From NCBI RefSeq assembly GCF_004795255.1, contig NZ_SSBQ01000002.1, positions 2,499,501-2,563,500 of the forward strand: a stretch of 64,000 nucleotides of DNA, in the 5' to 3' direction. The first letter of the stretch is position 1, and each line of letters starts with the position of its first letter. Under the pieces are notes generated by a model that was not told where the DNA came from, made no database searches, and saw only the letters and a list, made by a program, of their open reading frames with translations. The stretch is from Streptomyces sp. RKND-216 (GTDB taxonomy: Bacteria; Actinomycetota; Actinomycetes; Streptomycetales; Streptomycetaceae). A program made the position numbers and the translations under genes. This document shows, in pieces, positions 25,367-34,301 of this stretch.

Positions 25367-25792
25367 ATGACAGGGCGGCAGCGGCGTTCGGCGCGGCACG
25401 GTCGGGCACGAGCCCTGCCGGTACTGGTGCTCGTGCTGCTGGCCGGCGTGCTGGCCATGCACGGCCTGGGACCGACCCCGGCCCCCACGGCAGACCGGGG
25501 GCACGGCCACCACGCCGCCGCTCCGGTGACAGCGCCCGCGTCCGCGCACGGCCGGGCATCCGCGCCGTGCGGGAACGCCGCGCTCACCGAGGGCGGTCAC
25601 GACGGCCACCTCCGGCACGCGGACGCCACCTGCGCGGCCGCCGGCGTGGCCGGCGCACCCGCCCTGCCGGACCTCCCGCGGTCCGCCGAGGCCCCGGTCG
25701 CGGACGCCGCGCCCGCTCTCCCGGGCCGCAGCGACACCCGGGGCACCCGCGCCCCGCCCTCCCTCAGCGCCCTGCAACTCCTGCGCATATAG
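25367..25792 (+). CDS. His-rich membrane-anchored protein, DUF6153-like
   Basis: 141 residues from ATG 25367; an ATG nine bases upstream would add three. One N-terminal transmembrane helix (ALPVLVLVLLAGVLAMHGLG) is followed by an extracytoplasmic part rich in His, Ala and Pro (DRGHGHHAAAP, GGHDGHLRHADATC) with two cysteines. This pattern fits the DUF6153 proteins that precede DUF305 genes in Streptomyces. The histidines suggest metal, perhaps copper, binding; that is inference. The DUF305 gene starts 78 bases later. Confidence 0.72.
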   Translation: MTGRQRRSARHGRARALPVLVLVLLAGVLAMHGLGPTPAPTADRGHGHHAAAPVTAPASAHGRASAPCGNAALTEGGHDGHLRHADATCAAAGVAGAPALPDLPRSAEAPVADAAPALPGRSDTRGTRAPPSLSALQLLRI

Positions 25793-25870
25793 GCGCGCCC
25801 GGCCGCGACGCCACCCGGCGCGCGGCCCCGCCCGCCCGACCTTCACACAACGCACAGGAGTCGCTTCACC

Positions 25871-26563
25871 ATGACCACGAACCGTTTCACCGCACGCCGT
25901 TCCCGCGTCCACCGGGCGGCGGGGTCCGCTGTCGCGGTCACCGCCGCCCTCGTCCTCGCCGCCTGCGGCGGCGCAGGCGGCACCTTCGGGCAGGGCGGCG
26001 GCCGCGGCGCCGAGGCCGCCGCCTCGCCGTCCGCCTCCGCCCCGCAGGAGACGCAGCGGCACAACGCCGCCGACGTCGCCTTCGCCCAGGGGATGATCCC
26101 GCACCACCGCCAGGCGGTCACCATGTCCGGACTGTCTGGGACCCGGGCCGCCTCGGGCGAGGTGCGGGAGCTGGCGGAGAAGATCGAGAAGGCCCAGGCT
26201 CCGGAGATCAGGACGATGTCCCGCTGGCTGAGGACGTGGGGGGAGAAGGTGCCCTCGGGCGACACCCACGGCGGGCAGGACGGCGCCTCCGGTCACGACG
26301 GTCACGGCGGCCACGGGTCCGGGGAGCCGATGCCCGGCATGCTGTCCGCCGACGACATGACGGAGCTGGAGGAGTCCACGGGCACGTCCTTCGACGAGGC
26401 CTTCCTGCGTCTGATGATCGAGCACCACGAGGGCGCGGTCGCGATGGCGGGGACCGAGCTCAAGGAGGGCGCGTACCAGCCCGCCCTGGACCTCGCCGAC
26501 ACGATCATCGAGGCGCAGACCGCCGAGATCGCCGCGATGCGGAAGATGCTCGGCGGGCACTGA
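25871..26563 (+). CDS. DUF305 lipoprotein
   Basis: 230 residues from ATG 25871, with CAGGAG upstream. The signal peptide ends in lipobox LVLAACGG. Two DUF305 ferritin-like repeats follow: FAQGMIPHHRQAV (about residue 71) and FLRLMIEHHEGAV (about 178), each with the paired histidines of the family, separated by a His/Gly loop (GHDGHGGHGSG). DUF305 proteins such as CopM bind copper or silver outside the membrane. Together with the His-rich protein just upstream this looks like a small metal-handling unit. Confidence 0.9.
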   Translation: MTTNRFTARRSRVHRAAGSAVAVTAALVLAACGGAGGTFGQGGGRGAEAAASPSASAPQETQRHNAADVAFAQGMIPHHRQAVTMSGLSGTRAASGEVRELAEKIEKAQAPEIRTMSRWLRTWGEKVPSGDTHGGQDGASGHDGHGGHGSGEPMPGMLSADDMTELEESTGTSFDEAFLRLMIEHHEGAVAMAGTELKEGAYQPALDLADTIIEAQTAEIAAMRKMLGGH

Positions 26564-26722
26564 GCCCGCGGGGGCCGGTTGCGGGGTGCGGCACGACCCG
26601 GCACCGGCCCTCGGCCGCCGCCTCCCTGTCCCCGTTCGCCCCGACGGTGTCGCGGATCACCCGCACGCAGCACACTGGTCTCTCCATCCGCCCGCAGCCG
26701 ACGAGAAGACACCGGAGGAACG

Positions 26723-26758
26723 ATGGGGACGACGAGCCGCCCGGGGGCGGGCCGATGA
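26723..26758 (+). CDS. Possible 11-residue leader peptide before glcD
   Basis: ATG 26723 sits three bases after a strong GGAGGAA and encodes MGTTSRPGAGR, with its TGA overlapping the glcD start (ATGA). It has the only good ribosome site before the operon. It could couple translation of glcD or be a regulatory leader; it could also be chance. Confidence 0.4.
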   Translation: MGTTSRPGAGR

Positions 26759-28206
26759 CCGCGCACACCGAACGGGCCGCCGGGCGCGCCACACCCCCGA
26801 GTGAGCGGACCGACACCGCCGCCGAAGGGCGGACCGGCGAACTCGCCGACGCACTCGCCGCGCTCGTCGGCCGGGAACACGTACGGGTCGAGCCCGGGCA
26901 GCTCGCCGCATACGCCCGGGACGCCACCCCGCTGTTCCACGCGCCACCGGACGTGGTGGTGTTCCCCGGCAGCACCGCGGAGGTCGCCGCCGTGCTGCGG
27001 CTGGCCACCGAACGCGGTGTGCCGGTGGTCCCGCGCGGCGCGGGCTCCAACCTGTGCGCCGGGACCGTCGCCCTGCACGGCGGGGTGATGCTGGTCCTGA
27101 CCCGCCTGAACCGCGTGCTGGAGATCAGCCCCGGCGAACTGCTCGCCCGGGTGCAGACCGGAGTGACGACCGCGCAGCTCGCCGACGCCGCCGGTGATGC
27201 CGGGCTGCTCTACGCCCCCGACCCGGGCAGCCGCACCGTCTCCACCGTCGGCGGCAACGTCGCCACCTGCGCGGGCGGCCTGCGCGGCCTGAAGTACGGC
27301 GTGACCCGCAACTACGTGCTCGGCCTGGAGGCCGTGCTGCCCACCGGCGAGATCGTGCGTACCGGCGGCCGGCTGTGGAAGGACGTCGCGGGCTACGACC
27401 TCACCCGCCTGCTCACCGGCTCCGAGGGCACCCTCGCGGTGATCACCGAGGTGACCGTGGCGCTGCTGCCGAAGCCCGCCGACACCGGCACCGGCGTCGC
27501 CTACTTCGATTCGCTCGCCGACGCCTCCCGCGCCGTGGCGGCCGTCATCGCCGCGGGCGTCGTCCCGGCGACGCTGGAGTTCCTGGACCGCAAGTGCATC
27601 GAAGCGGTCGAGGCGTTCGCCGGGCTCGGCCTGCGCACCGACGCCGGTGCGCTGCTGCTGTTCGGCGACGACGGCGACCCGTCGGTGGTCGCCGGCAACC
27701 TGAGCCGCATCCAGGAGGTCTGCACCGCCGCCGGCGCCCTGGAGGTCACCCTCGCGGAGAACGTCGCGCGGGCCGACGCGCTGCTCGCCGCCCGGCGCTG
27801 CGGCCTGCCCGCCCTGTCCCGGCTCGGCTCGCTCACCATCCTGGAGGACGCGACCGTGCCCCGGCACCGGCTGGCCGAGATGGTCGGGCGCATCGACGAG
27901 ATCGCCGAACGGCACGGCCTGCTCATCGCCACCTTCGGACACGCGGGCGACGGCAACCTCCACCCCACCTGCGTCGTCGACCCGGACGACACCGGGGCCG
28001 TGGAGCGCGCCCACCAGGCGTTCGGCGAGATCTTCGCCGCAGCCCTCGCACTCGACGGCACCATCACCGGCGAACACGGCGTGGGCGCCGCCAAGCTGCC
28101 CTACCTCGCCGACCGCCTCGGCGACGACCAGATGGCCCTGCTGCGCCGCATCAAGCACGCCTTCGACCCGGCGGGCATCCTCAACCCCGGAAAGCTCGGC
28201 TCATGA
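26755..28206 (+). CDS. glcD: FAD-linked oxidase, glycolate oxidase subunit GlcD / D-lactate dehydrogenase
   Basis: 483-residue flavoprotein that oxidises a 2-hydroxy acid (D-lactate or glycolate) to the keto acid. The PCMH FAD domain has PRGAGSNLCAG and GGNVATCAGGLRGLKYG; the C-terminal FAD-oxidase domain has FGHAGDGNLHP and TGEHGVGAAK. No other start is available in frame, because upstream codons lack ATG/GTG near a ribosome site. Translation probably depends on coupling to the short leader. There is no GlcE subunit in the operon, so electrons likely pass to the iron-sulfur protein encoded next. Confidence 0.92.
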   Translation: MTAHTERAAGRATPPSERTDTAAEGRTGELADALAALVGREHVRVEPGQLAAYARDATPLFHAPPDVVVFPGSTAEVAAVLRLATERGVPVVPRGAGSNLCAGTVALHGGVMLVLTRLNRVLEISPGELLARVQTGVTTAQLADAAGDAGLLYAPDPGSRTVSTVGGNVATCAGGLRGLKYGVTRNYVLGLEAVLPTGEIVRTGGRLWKDVAGYDLTRLLTGSEGTLAVITEVTVALLPKPADTGTGVAYFDSLADASRAVAAVIAAGVVPATLEFLDRKCIEAVEAFAGLGLRTDAGALLLFGDDGDPSVVAGNLSRIQEVCTAAGALEVTLAENVARADALLAARRCGLPALSRLGSLTILEDATVPRHRLAEMVGRIDEIAERHGLLIATFGHAGDGNLHPTCVVDPDDTGAVERAHQAFGEIFAAALALDGTITGEHGVGAAKLPYLADRLGDDQMALLRRIKHAFDPAGILNPGKLGS

Positions 28207-29324
28207 CGACCGAACCCCCGCAGCCCGGCCCGCCCGCCGAAGGCCCCGGCACCGGGCGCGGCCTCTTCGACAAGCAGCAGCTGGACCGCTGCATCTCGTG
28301 CGGGTTCTGCCTCCCCGCCTGCCCCACGTACTCCCTCACCGGCGACGAGGCGTCCTCCCCGCGCGGCCGCATCACACTGATGCGCGCCCTGGAGACCGGC
28401 GAACTCCCCGCCGACGACCCCACGCTGGCGGAGGAGTCGTCGTACTGCCTGGGATGCCGCGCGTGCGAGACGGTCTGCCCGGCGGGCGTGGAGTACGGGC
28501 AACTGCTGGAACAGTGGCGGGACCACCAGTGGAGCGGCCCGAAGCGGCCATGGATCGTCCGCCTGCTGACCGCGCTGGTCGCCCGGCCGTTCCTGCTGCG
28601 CCTCCAAGGGCTGGTGCGCCGCCACGCCCGTCCGTCCGGCGGCGGCCCGGCCGACGGGCCCTCGCTGATGCTGGGATGCGTCGAACGCGGCCTGTACCCC
28701 GCGGTCTCGCGGGCCGCACTGCGGCTGCGGCCCGAACTGAACGTGCCACCGGGGCAGGGCTGTTGCGGTGCGCTGCACGCCCACAACGGCGACTCCGCCA
28801 CCGGAAAGGCGCTCGCCGAGGAGCTGGGCAGGCGACTGCCCGGCACCCTCGTGACCACCGCAGGCGGCTGCGCCGCCCACCTCGCCCACCACCTTGGCCC
28901 CGACCGGGTGCGGGAGTTCGGCGACCACCTGCACCGCGAGGGCCACGTGCCCGCCGGGCGGGTGACCGTCGACGGCCGCCCGGCCCGCGTCGGGTTGCAG
29001 GACTCCTGCCACCTGCGCAACGGGCTCGGCGTCACCCGCCCGCCGCGCGAACTGATCGCCGCCGTCGCGGAGTACGTGGAGGTGCCGGGCGCCGGGGACT
29101 GCTGCGGCGCCGCCGGCACGTACGCGATGCTCCGGCCGGCGGACAGCCGTGCCGTGCTGGACCCGAAGCTGGCGGCCCTCGCGGAGGCCGACCTCGATTT
29201 CGTCGTCGCCGTCAACCCCGGCTGTCTCCGGCAGCTGCGGCAGGGTCTGCGCCGTACGGGCGCCCGCGCCCGCGCCGTGCACCTCGCGGAACTGCTCGCC
29301 CTGGCGGAGGAGGACCGCACGTGA
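28203..29324 (+). CDS. glcF: Iron-sulfur electron transfer subunit, GlcF-like
   Basis: 373 residues; ATG 28203 overlaps the glcD stop by 4 nt. Two 4Fe-4S motifs, CISCGFCLPACP (about residues 30-41) and CLGCRACETVCP (about 82-93), are followed by two CCG domains (QGCCGALHAHNG and DCCGAAGTYAM). This is the GlcF arrangement and would carry electrons from the flavoprotein to the quinone pool. Confidence 0.93.
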   Translation: MTTEPPQPGPPAEGPGTGRGLFDKQQLDRCISCGFCLPACPTYSLTGDEASSPRGRITLMRALETGELPADDPTLAEESSYCLGCRACETVCPAGVEYGQLLEQWRDHQWSGPKRPWIVRLLTALVARPFLLRLQGLVRRHARPSGGGPADGPSLMLGCVERGLYPAVSRAALRLRPELNVPPGQGCCGALHAHNGDSATGKALAEELGRRLPGTLVTTAGGCAAHLAHHLGPDRVREFGDHLHREGHVPAGRVTVDGRPARVGLQDSCHLRNGLGVTRPPRELIAAVAEYVEVPGAGDCCGAAGTYAMLRPADSRAVLDPKLAALAEADLDFVVAVNPGCLRQLRQGLRRTGARARAVHLAELLALAEEDRT

Positions 29325-30115
29325 CCGCCTCCGCACCCGGCCCGGGCGCCGGGCTGCGCGTCGCCCTGTTCGTGACCTGCGTGAACGACGCGCTGTACCC
29401 GGAGACGGGACGGGCGGTCGTACGGCTGCTGGAACGGCTGGGCGTCGAGGTCGACTTCCCCGCGGCCCAGACCTGCTGCGGCCAGCCGCAGTACAACACC
29501 GGCCACCGGCGGGCGGCCGAGCCGCTGCTGCGGCGCACGGCCGCAGCGTTCGCGGGCTACGACCACGTCGTCGCGCCCTCCGGCAGTTGCGTCGCCATGG
29601 TCCGCGACGGCTACCCGCGGATGGGGGATCGGGCCCGGGCCGAGGGCCGCGGCGACGCCCTCGCCGCGGCCGCCGCCGCTCTGGTGCCGCGGGTGCGGGA
29701 ACTGACCGAGTTCCTGGTGGACGTGCTCGGCGTCACCGACGTCGGCGCGTACTACCCGCACACCGTCACCTACCACCCGTCCTGCCACGGGCTGCGGACG
29801 CTGGGGCTGGGGGACCGTCCGCTGCGGCTGCTGCGGGCCGTGCGCGGTCTGACCCTGATCGAGCTGCCCGGCGCCGAGGAGTGCTGCGGTTTCGGCGGCA
29901 CGTTCGCGGTGAAGAACGAGGCCGTGTCGGTGGCCATGGGACGGGACAAGGTGGACCACGCCCTCGCCACCGGCGCCGACACGCTGTGCGGGGCGGACAA
30001 CTCCTGCCTGATGCACCTCGACGGCCTGATCCGGCGGCAGGACGCGCCCGTACGCCCCCTCCACCTCGCCGAGATCCTCGCCGGCACCAAAGCGGACCGG
30101 AGGCCCCCGCGATGA
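29321..30115 (+). CDS. lutA: LutA-type CCG-domain protein (lactate utilisation)
   Basis: 264 residues from GTG 29321, overlapping the glcF stop (GTGA). Two CCG domains are visible: TCCGQPQYNTGH (about residue 48) and ECCGFGGTFAVKNEA (about 188), plus APSGSCVAM and PSCHGLR motifs. In Bacillus LutABC, LutA is one of three subunits of the iron-sulfur L-lactate oxidase. It is followed directly by lutB and lutC. Confidence 0.93.
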   Translation: MTASAPGPGAGLRVALFVTCVNDALYPETGRAVVRLLERLGVEVDFPAAQTCCGQPQYNTGHRRAAEPLLRRTAAAFAGYDHVVAPSGSCVAMVRDGYPRMGDRARAEGRGDALAAAAAALVPRVRELTEFLVDVLGVTDVGAYYPHTVTYHPSCHGLRTLGLGDRPLRLLRAVRGLTLIELPGAEECCGFGGTFAVKNEAVSVAMGRDKVDHALATGADTLCGADNSCLMHLDGLIRRQDAPVRPLHLAEILAGTKADRRPPR

Positions 30116-31608
30116 ACACCGCCTACCTCGGGATGCCGACCTTCCCCCGGGCCGCCGCCGGGTCCGTCCGCGACACGCGGCTGCGCGCCAACCTCACGCA
30201 CGCCACGCACACCATCCGCGACAAGCGGGCCGCCGCCGTCGCCGAAATCGACGACTGGGCGCGGTTGCGGCAGGCCGGAAAGGACATCAAGGACCGGACG
30301 CTGCGCCACCTCGACCACTACCTCCTCCAGACCGAACGGGCCGTCACCGCGGCGGGTGGGCAGGTGCATTGGGCGGCGGACGCCGACGAGGCGAACCGCA
30401 TCGTCGCCGACCTGGTCCGCGCCACCGGCGAACGGGAGGTCGTCAAGGTCAAGTCGATGGCCACCCAGGAGATCGGCCTCAACGAAGCGCTCGCCGCCGA
30501 GGGCGTGGCCGCGTACGAGACGGACCTCGCGGAGCTCATCGTGCAGCTCGGCGAGGACCTGCCCTCGCACATCCTGGTCCCGGCGATCCACCGCAACCGC
30601 GGGGAGATCCGCGACCTCTTCCGCGAGGCGATGGGCCGCTGGGGACGGCCGGCGCCCGACACGCTGACCGACCGGCCCTCCGACCTGGCCGAGGCGGCAC
30701 GGCTGCACCTGCGGGAGAAGTTCCTGCGCGCGAAGGTCGCCGTCTCCGGGGCGAACTTCCTCGTCGCCGAGACCGGCACCGTGGTCGTGGTGGAGTCCGA
30801 GGGCAACGGCCGGATGTGCCTCACGCTGCCGGAGACGCTGATCTCCGTCGTCGGCATCGAGAAGGTCGTGCCGACCTGGCAGGACCTGGAGGTGTTCCTG
30901 CAACTGCTGCCGCGCTCCTCCACCGCCGAGCGGATGAACCCCTACACCTCGATGTGGGCCGGTGTGGCGGAGGGCGACGGTCCGCGCGCCTTCCACCTCG
31001 TGCTGCTCGACAACGGCCGCACCGCCACCCTCGCCGACCAGGTGGGCCGGCAGGCGCTGCGCTGCATCCGCTGCTCCGCCTGCCTGAACGTCTGCCCGGT
31101 GTACGAGCGGGCCGGCGGCCACGCGTACGGCTCGCCGTACCCCGGGCCGATCGGCGCCATCCTGACGCCCCAGCTGCGCGGTCTGCAGAGCGATGTGGAC
31201 GCCTCCCTGCCGTACGCCTCCTCGCTGTGCGGCGCCTGCTACGAGGTGTGCCCGGTCGCCATCGACATCCCCGAGGTCCTCGTCCACCTGCGGGAACGGG
31301 TCGCGGAGGAGGCCGCCGGGCACCGCCGGGAGCGGGCGGGCGTACGGGCGGCGACATGGCTGCTGGACCACCCGGCGGCGTACGCGGCAGCCCTGCGGGC
31401 CGGTGCCCGCACCCGGCGTCTCCAGCCGGAACGACTGCGCCTGCCCGGGGCAGCCGGGTCGTGGAGCGCGTCCCGCGACCTGCCCCGCATGCCCGCGGCG
31501 TCCTTCCGCGACTGGTGGCGGGCGCACCGCGCCCGGCCGCGCGACGCCCGGCACGGCGAAGGCGGGCCCGGCGCACCCCCGTTCCGCGAAGGAGGGGAGG
31601 CCCGGTGA
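30112..31608 (+). CDS. lutB: LutB-type iron-sulfur protein (lactate utilisation)
   Basis: 498 residues from ATG 30112, overlapping the lutA stop. The N-terminal LUD/DUF162 domain (ETDLAELIVQLGEDLPSHI, SGANFLVAETGTVVVVE) is followed by a ferredoxin pair: CIRCSACLNVCPVYE (about residue 319) and CGACYEVCPVAIDIP (about 372). The C-terminal 100 residues are Arg-rich. It matches LutB in order and length. Confidence 0.94.
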   Translation: MNTAYLGMPTFPRAAAGSVRDTRLRANLTHATHTIRDKRAAAVAEIDDWARLRQAGKDIKDRTLRHLDHYLLQTERAVTAAGGQVHWAADADEANRIVADLVRATGEREVVKVKSMATQEIGLNEALAAEGVAAYETDLAELIVQLGEDLPSHILVPAIHRNRGEIRDLFREAMGRWGRPAPDTLTDRPSDLAEAARLHLREKFLRAKVAVSGANFLVAETGTVVVVESEGNGRMCLTLPETLISVVGIEKVVPTWQDLEVFLQLLPRSSTAERMNPYTSMWAGVAEGDGPRAFHLVLLDNGRTATLADQVGRQALRCIRCSACLNVCPVYERAGGHAYGSPYPGPIGAILTPQLRGLQSDVDASLPYASSLCGACYEVCPVAIDIPEVLVHLRERVAEEAAGHRRERAGVRAATWLLDHPAAYAAALRAGARTRRLQPERLRLPGAAGSWSASRDLPRMPAASFRDWWRAHRARPRDARHGEGGPGAPPFREGGEAR

Positions 31609-32255
31609 ACGGCTCCCGCGACCTCGTCCTGGCCCGCATCCGCACCGCCCTCGCGGACGTACCGACCGCGGAGTCGCCGGGCGGCCACCCGGTCGCCCGC
31701 GCCTACCGGAGCGCGCACACCTCCGAGGACCCGGCCGCCCTGCGCACGCTGCTCGCCGAGAACCTCGCCGACTACCGGGCGACCGTCCACCGCACCACGT
31801 CCGGCGCCCTGCCCGCCCTCGTCTCCGAGCTCCTGGCCGCGCGCGGGACCCGCACCCTGGCCGTACCGGCCGACCTGCCGCCACGGTGGCTCACCGCGCT
31901 CCACGGCGTGGAGCTCGTGCGCGACGCGCCCACCCTGACGGCCGCCCGGCTGGACGCCGCCGACAGCGTGCTCACCGGCTGCGCGCTGGCCGTGGCCGAG
32001 ACGGGCACCGTGGTGCTCGACGCCGGTCCCGCGCAGGGACGCCGGGCTCTCACCCTCGTTCCCGACCACCACGTCTGCGTCGTCCATGCCGACCGGATCG
32101 TGGCGTCCGTCCCCCGGGCGCTCCCTCTGCTGGACCCAAGGCGCCCGCAGACCTGGATCTCCGGGCCGTCCGCCACCAGCGACATCGAACTCACCCGCGT
32201 CGAAGGCGTGCACGGCCCCCGCTCCCTGGAGTGCGTCCTCGTCGAGCCGGAGTGA
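31605..32255 (+). CDS. lutC: LutC-type protein (lactate utilisation)
   Basis: 216 residues from GTG 31605, overlapping the lutB stop; GGAGGGGAGG lies just upstream. A single LUD domain ends with the family motif ALAVAETGTVVLD, ...DHHVCVV and SATSDIELTRVEGVHGP. It completes the LutABC set and the five-gene operon. LutC has no metal motif and is needed for LutABC activity in Bacillus. Confidence 0.93.
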   Translation: MNGSRDLVLARIRTALADVPTAESPGGHPVARAYRSAHTSEDPAALRTLLAENLADYRATVHRTTSGALPALVSELLAARGTRTLAVPADLPPRWLTALHGVELVRDAPTLTAARLDAADSVLTGCALAVAETGTVVLDAGPAQGRRALTLVPDHHVCVVHADRIVASVPRALPLLDPRRPQTWISGPSATSDIELTRVEGVHGPRSLECVLVEPE

Positions 32256-32284
32256 AACGGCGACCGGGTCGGGCGGCGGCCGGG

Positions 32285-32716
32285 TCAGACGGCGAAGACC
32301 TGGGTGTCGTCGGCGAATGCCTTGAACTCCAGCGCGTTCCCGGCCGGGTCGTGCAGGAACATCGTCCACTGCTCGCCCGGCCGCCCCGCGAAGCGGAGGT
32401 AGGGCTCGATCACGAACGCGGTGCCGGCCGCGCGCAGGCGCTCGGCGAGGGCGTGGAAGGCGTCGACCGTCAGGAGCAGCCCGAAGTGCGGGACGGGGAC
32501 GTCGTGGCCGTCCACAGGGTTGTGGGCACCGCGCGGGGCACCGGGGGCGAGGTGGGTCACGAACTGGTGGCCGTGCAGGTTCCAGTCCACCCAGGTCTCC
32601 TCGCTGCGACCCTGCTCCAGGCCGAGCACGCCGCCGTAGAAGCGGCGGGCGGCCTCCAGGTCGTCGACCGGAACGGCCAGGTGGAACCGCGGGATCGGGG
32701 AATCGGGAACGCTCAC
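32285..32716 (-). CDS. VOC family protein
   Basis: 143 residues from GTG 32716 ([21 protein letters not shown]), with GGAAGGACGG upstream. It is a single glyoxalase/bleomycin-resistance-like module ([46 protein letters not shown]). Family members of this length are lyases, dioxygenases or binding proteins; I cannot say which. It is convergent with lutC. Confidence 0.87.
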   Translation of the reverse strand: MSVPDSPIPRFHLAVPVDDLEAARRFYGGVLGLEQGRSEETWVDWNLHGHQFVTHLAPGAPRGAHNPVDGHDVPVPHFGLLLTVDAFHALAERLRAAGTAFVIEPYLRFAGRPGEQWTMFLHDPAGNALEFKAFADDTQVFAV

Positions 32717-32879
32717 GTTGCTGCCGTCCTTCCGTCACGTCTGCGTACAGCGGGGCTGCCCCGCGCCTGAAGGGTACGTCCGTCCCCTTGACCCGCCCGC
32801 CGCGAATTGGTCTACTCCACCCCCGGGGGGTCACCGTCGATCACACCGCCCCGCCGCGGGCACCGGAAGAGGTCCAGCC

Positions 32880-34301
32880 ATGCCGTCCACCCCACCGGCC
32901 GCCGCCCCGCCGCACCCCCCGTCACCACCCCGCCGGGCACTCGTCGCCGGGTCCGTCGGCAACTTCGTCGAGTGGTACGAGTTCGGCGTCTACGGATACT
33001 TCGCGACCATCATCGCGGCGAACTTCTTCAGCACGGACGGCGCGAGCGACCTCGAGTCGCTGGTCAAGACGTATGCGTCGTTCGCCATCGCCTTCTTCTT
33101 CCGGCCCGTCGGCGCGGCGCTCTTCGGCCGGATCGGCGACCGCATCGGACGCCGGCCGACGCTGATCATGGTGCTGATGCTGATGACCGTCTCCACCACC
33201 CTGATCGGCGTCCTGCCCACCTACGCCACGGTGGGCGCGGCCGCCCCCGTGCTGCTGACGCTGCTGCGCATCCTCCAGGGCCTGTCCGCGGGCGGCGAGT
33301 TCGGCGGCGCCGTGTCCGTCATGACGGAGTTCGCGCCGCCGGGCAGGCGTGGCCTGTACGGCGCGTGGCAGTCGTTCACCGTCGGCCTCGGCCTGCTCGC
33401 CGGCGCCGGCATGGCCGCCGTCCTGGCCACCGTGATGAGTGCGGGAGCCCTGAACGACTGGGGCTGGCGCCTGCCGTTCCTGCTGACGCTGCCGCTGGGC
33501 GGCGTCGCCCTGTGGGTGCGGCTGAAGCTGGACGAGACACCCGAGTTCGTCCGCGAGCACGGCGCCGCCGGGGCGCCGGGCGTGCCGCCGACCACACCGC
33601 CGCCCGCGCCGAAGCCGTCCACGGGGCAGACCGCGAAGGCCATCCTGCTGGGTGCCGGGCGCCTCATGGGCTGGTCCGCGGCCGGCTACACCTTCCTGGT
33701 CGTCATGCCGTCCTACCTCCAGGCCACCCTGAACGCCTCCTTCCAGCAGGCGCTGATCTCAAGCGTGGTGGCCAACGCCGGTTTCGCGGCGATGATCCTG
33801 CCCGCCGGCCGGCTGAGCGACCGCGTAGGCCGCCGGGCCGTGATGCTCACCGGCGCCGTCCTGATCGCGCTGCTGTCCTGGCCGCTGCTGAACCTGCTGC
33901 AGGACCCGGACTCCGGTTCCGTGGCGAAGGGCGTGGCGGTGTTCGCTGCGGGCGCGGCGGTCGGCATGCTGGCCGGTCCGGGGCCCGCCATGCTGTCGGA
34001 GATGTTCCCCACCTCCGTGCGCTACACCGGCCTCGGCCTGTCCTACGCCCTCTCCAACGCCGTGTTCTCCGGCAGCGCGGGCCTGATCATCACGGAGCTG
34101 GTGGCGAGCACCGGCGACGTCGACATCCCCGCCTACTACGCCGCGGCGACCTGTGCCGTCAGTGCCCTCGCGCTGTGGACCCTGCGCGGCGACGACCACC
34201 TGCGCCCGCTGCGCCGGACGGCCGCCGCCGAGTTGGCAGGGGCTCCGCCCGGGGCCGCGCCCGGGGCCGAGGCGGAGACGACCGGGAAGACGGCCGGGTG
34301 A
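32880..34301 (+). CDS. MFS transporter, metabolite:H+ symporter (MHS) type
   Basis: 473-residue membrane protein with 12 predicted helices. ATG 32880 follows GGAAGAGG. The MHS signature is clear: GNFVEWYEFGVYGYFA at helix 1, GRIGDRIGRRPTL loop 2-3, and LSAGGEFGGAVSVMTEFAP. The central loop carries a Pro-rich insert (PPTTPPPAPKPS). Family members take up dicarboxylates, proline or betaine. The anmK start overlaps its stop, so it may import a sugar acid; this is only inference. Confidence 0.9.
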   Translation: MPSTPPAAAPPHPPSPPRRALVAGSVGNFVEWYEFGVYGYFATIIAANFFSTDGASDLESLVKTYASFAIAFFFRPVGAALFGRIGDRIGRRPTLIMVLMLMTVSTTLIGVLPTYATVGAAAPVLLTLLRILQGLSAGGEFGGAVSVMTEFAPPGRRGLYGAWQSFTVGLGLLAGAGMAAVLATVMSAGALNDWGWRLPFLLTLPLGGVALWVRLKLDETPEFVREHGAAGAPGVPPTTPPPAPKPSTGQTAKAILLGAGRLMGWSAAGYTFLVVMPSYLQATLNASFQQALISSVVANAGFAAMILPAGRLSDRVGRRAVMLTGAVLIALLSWPLLNLLQDPDSGSVAKGVAVFAAGAAVGMLAGPGPAMLSEMFPTSVRYTGLGLSYALSNAVFSGSAGLIITELVASTGDVDIPAYYAAATCAVSALALWTLRGDDHLRPLRRTAAAELAGAPPGAAPGAEAETTGKTAG

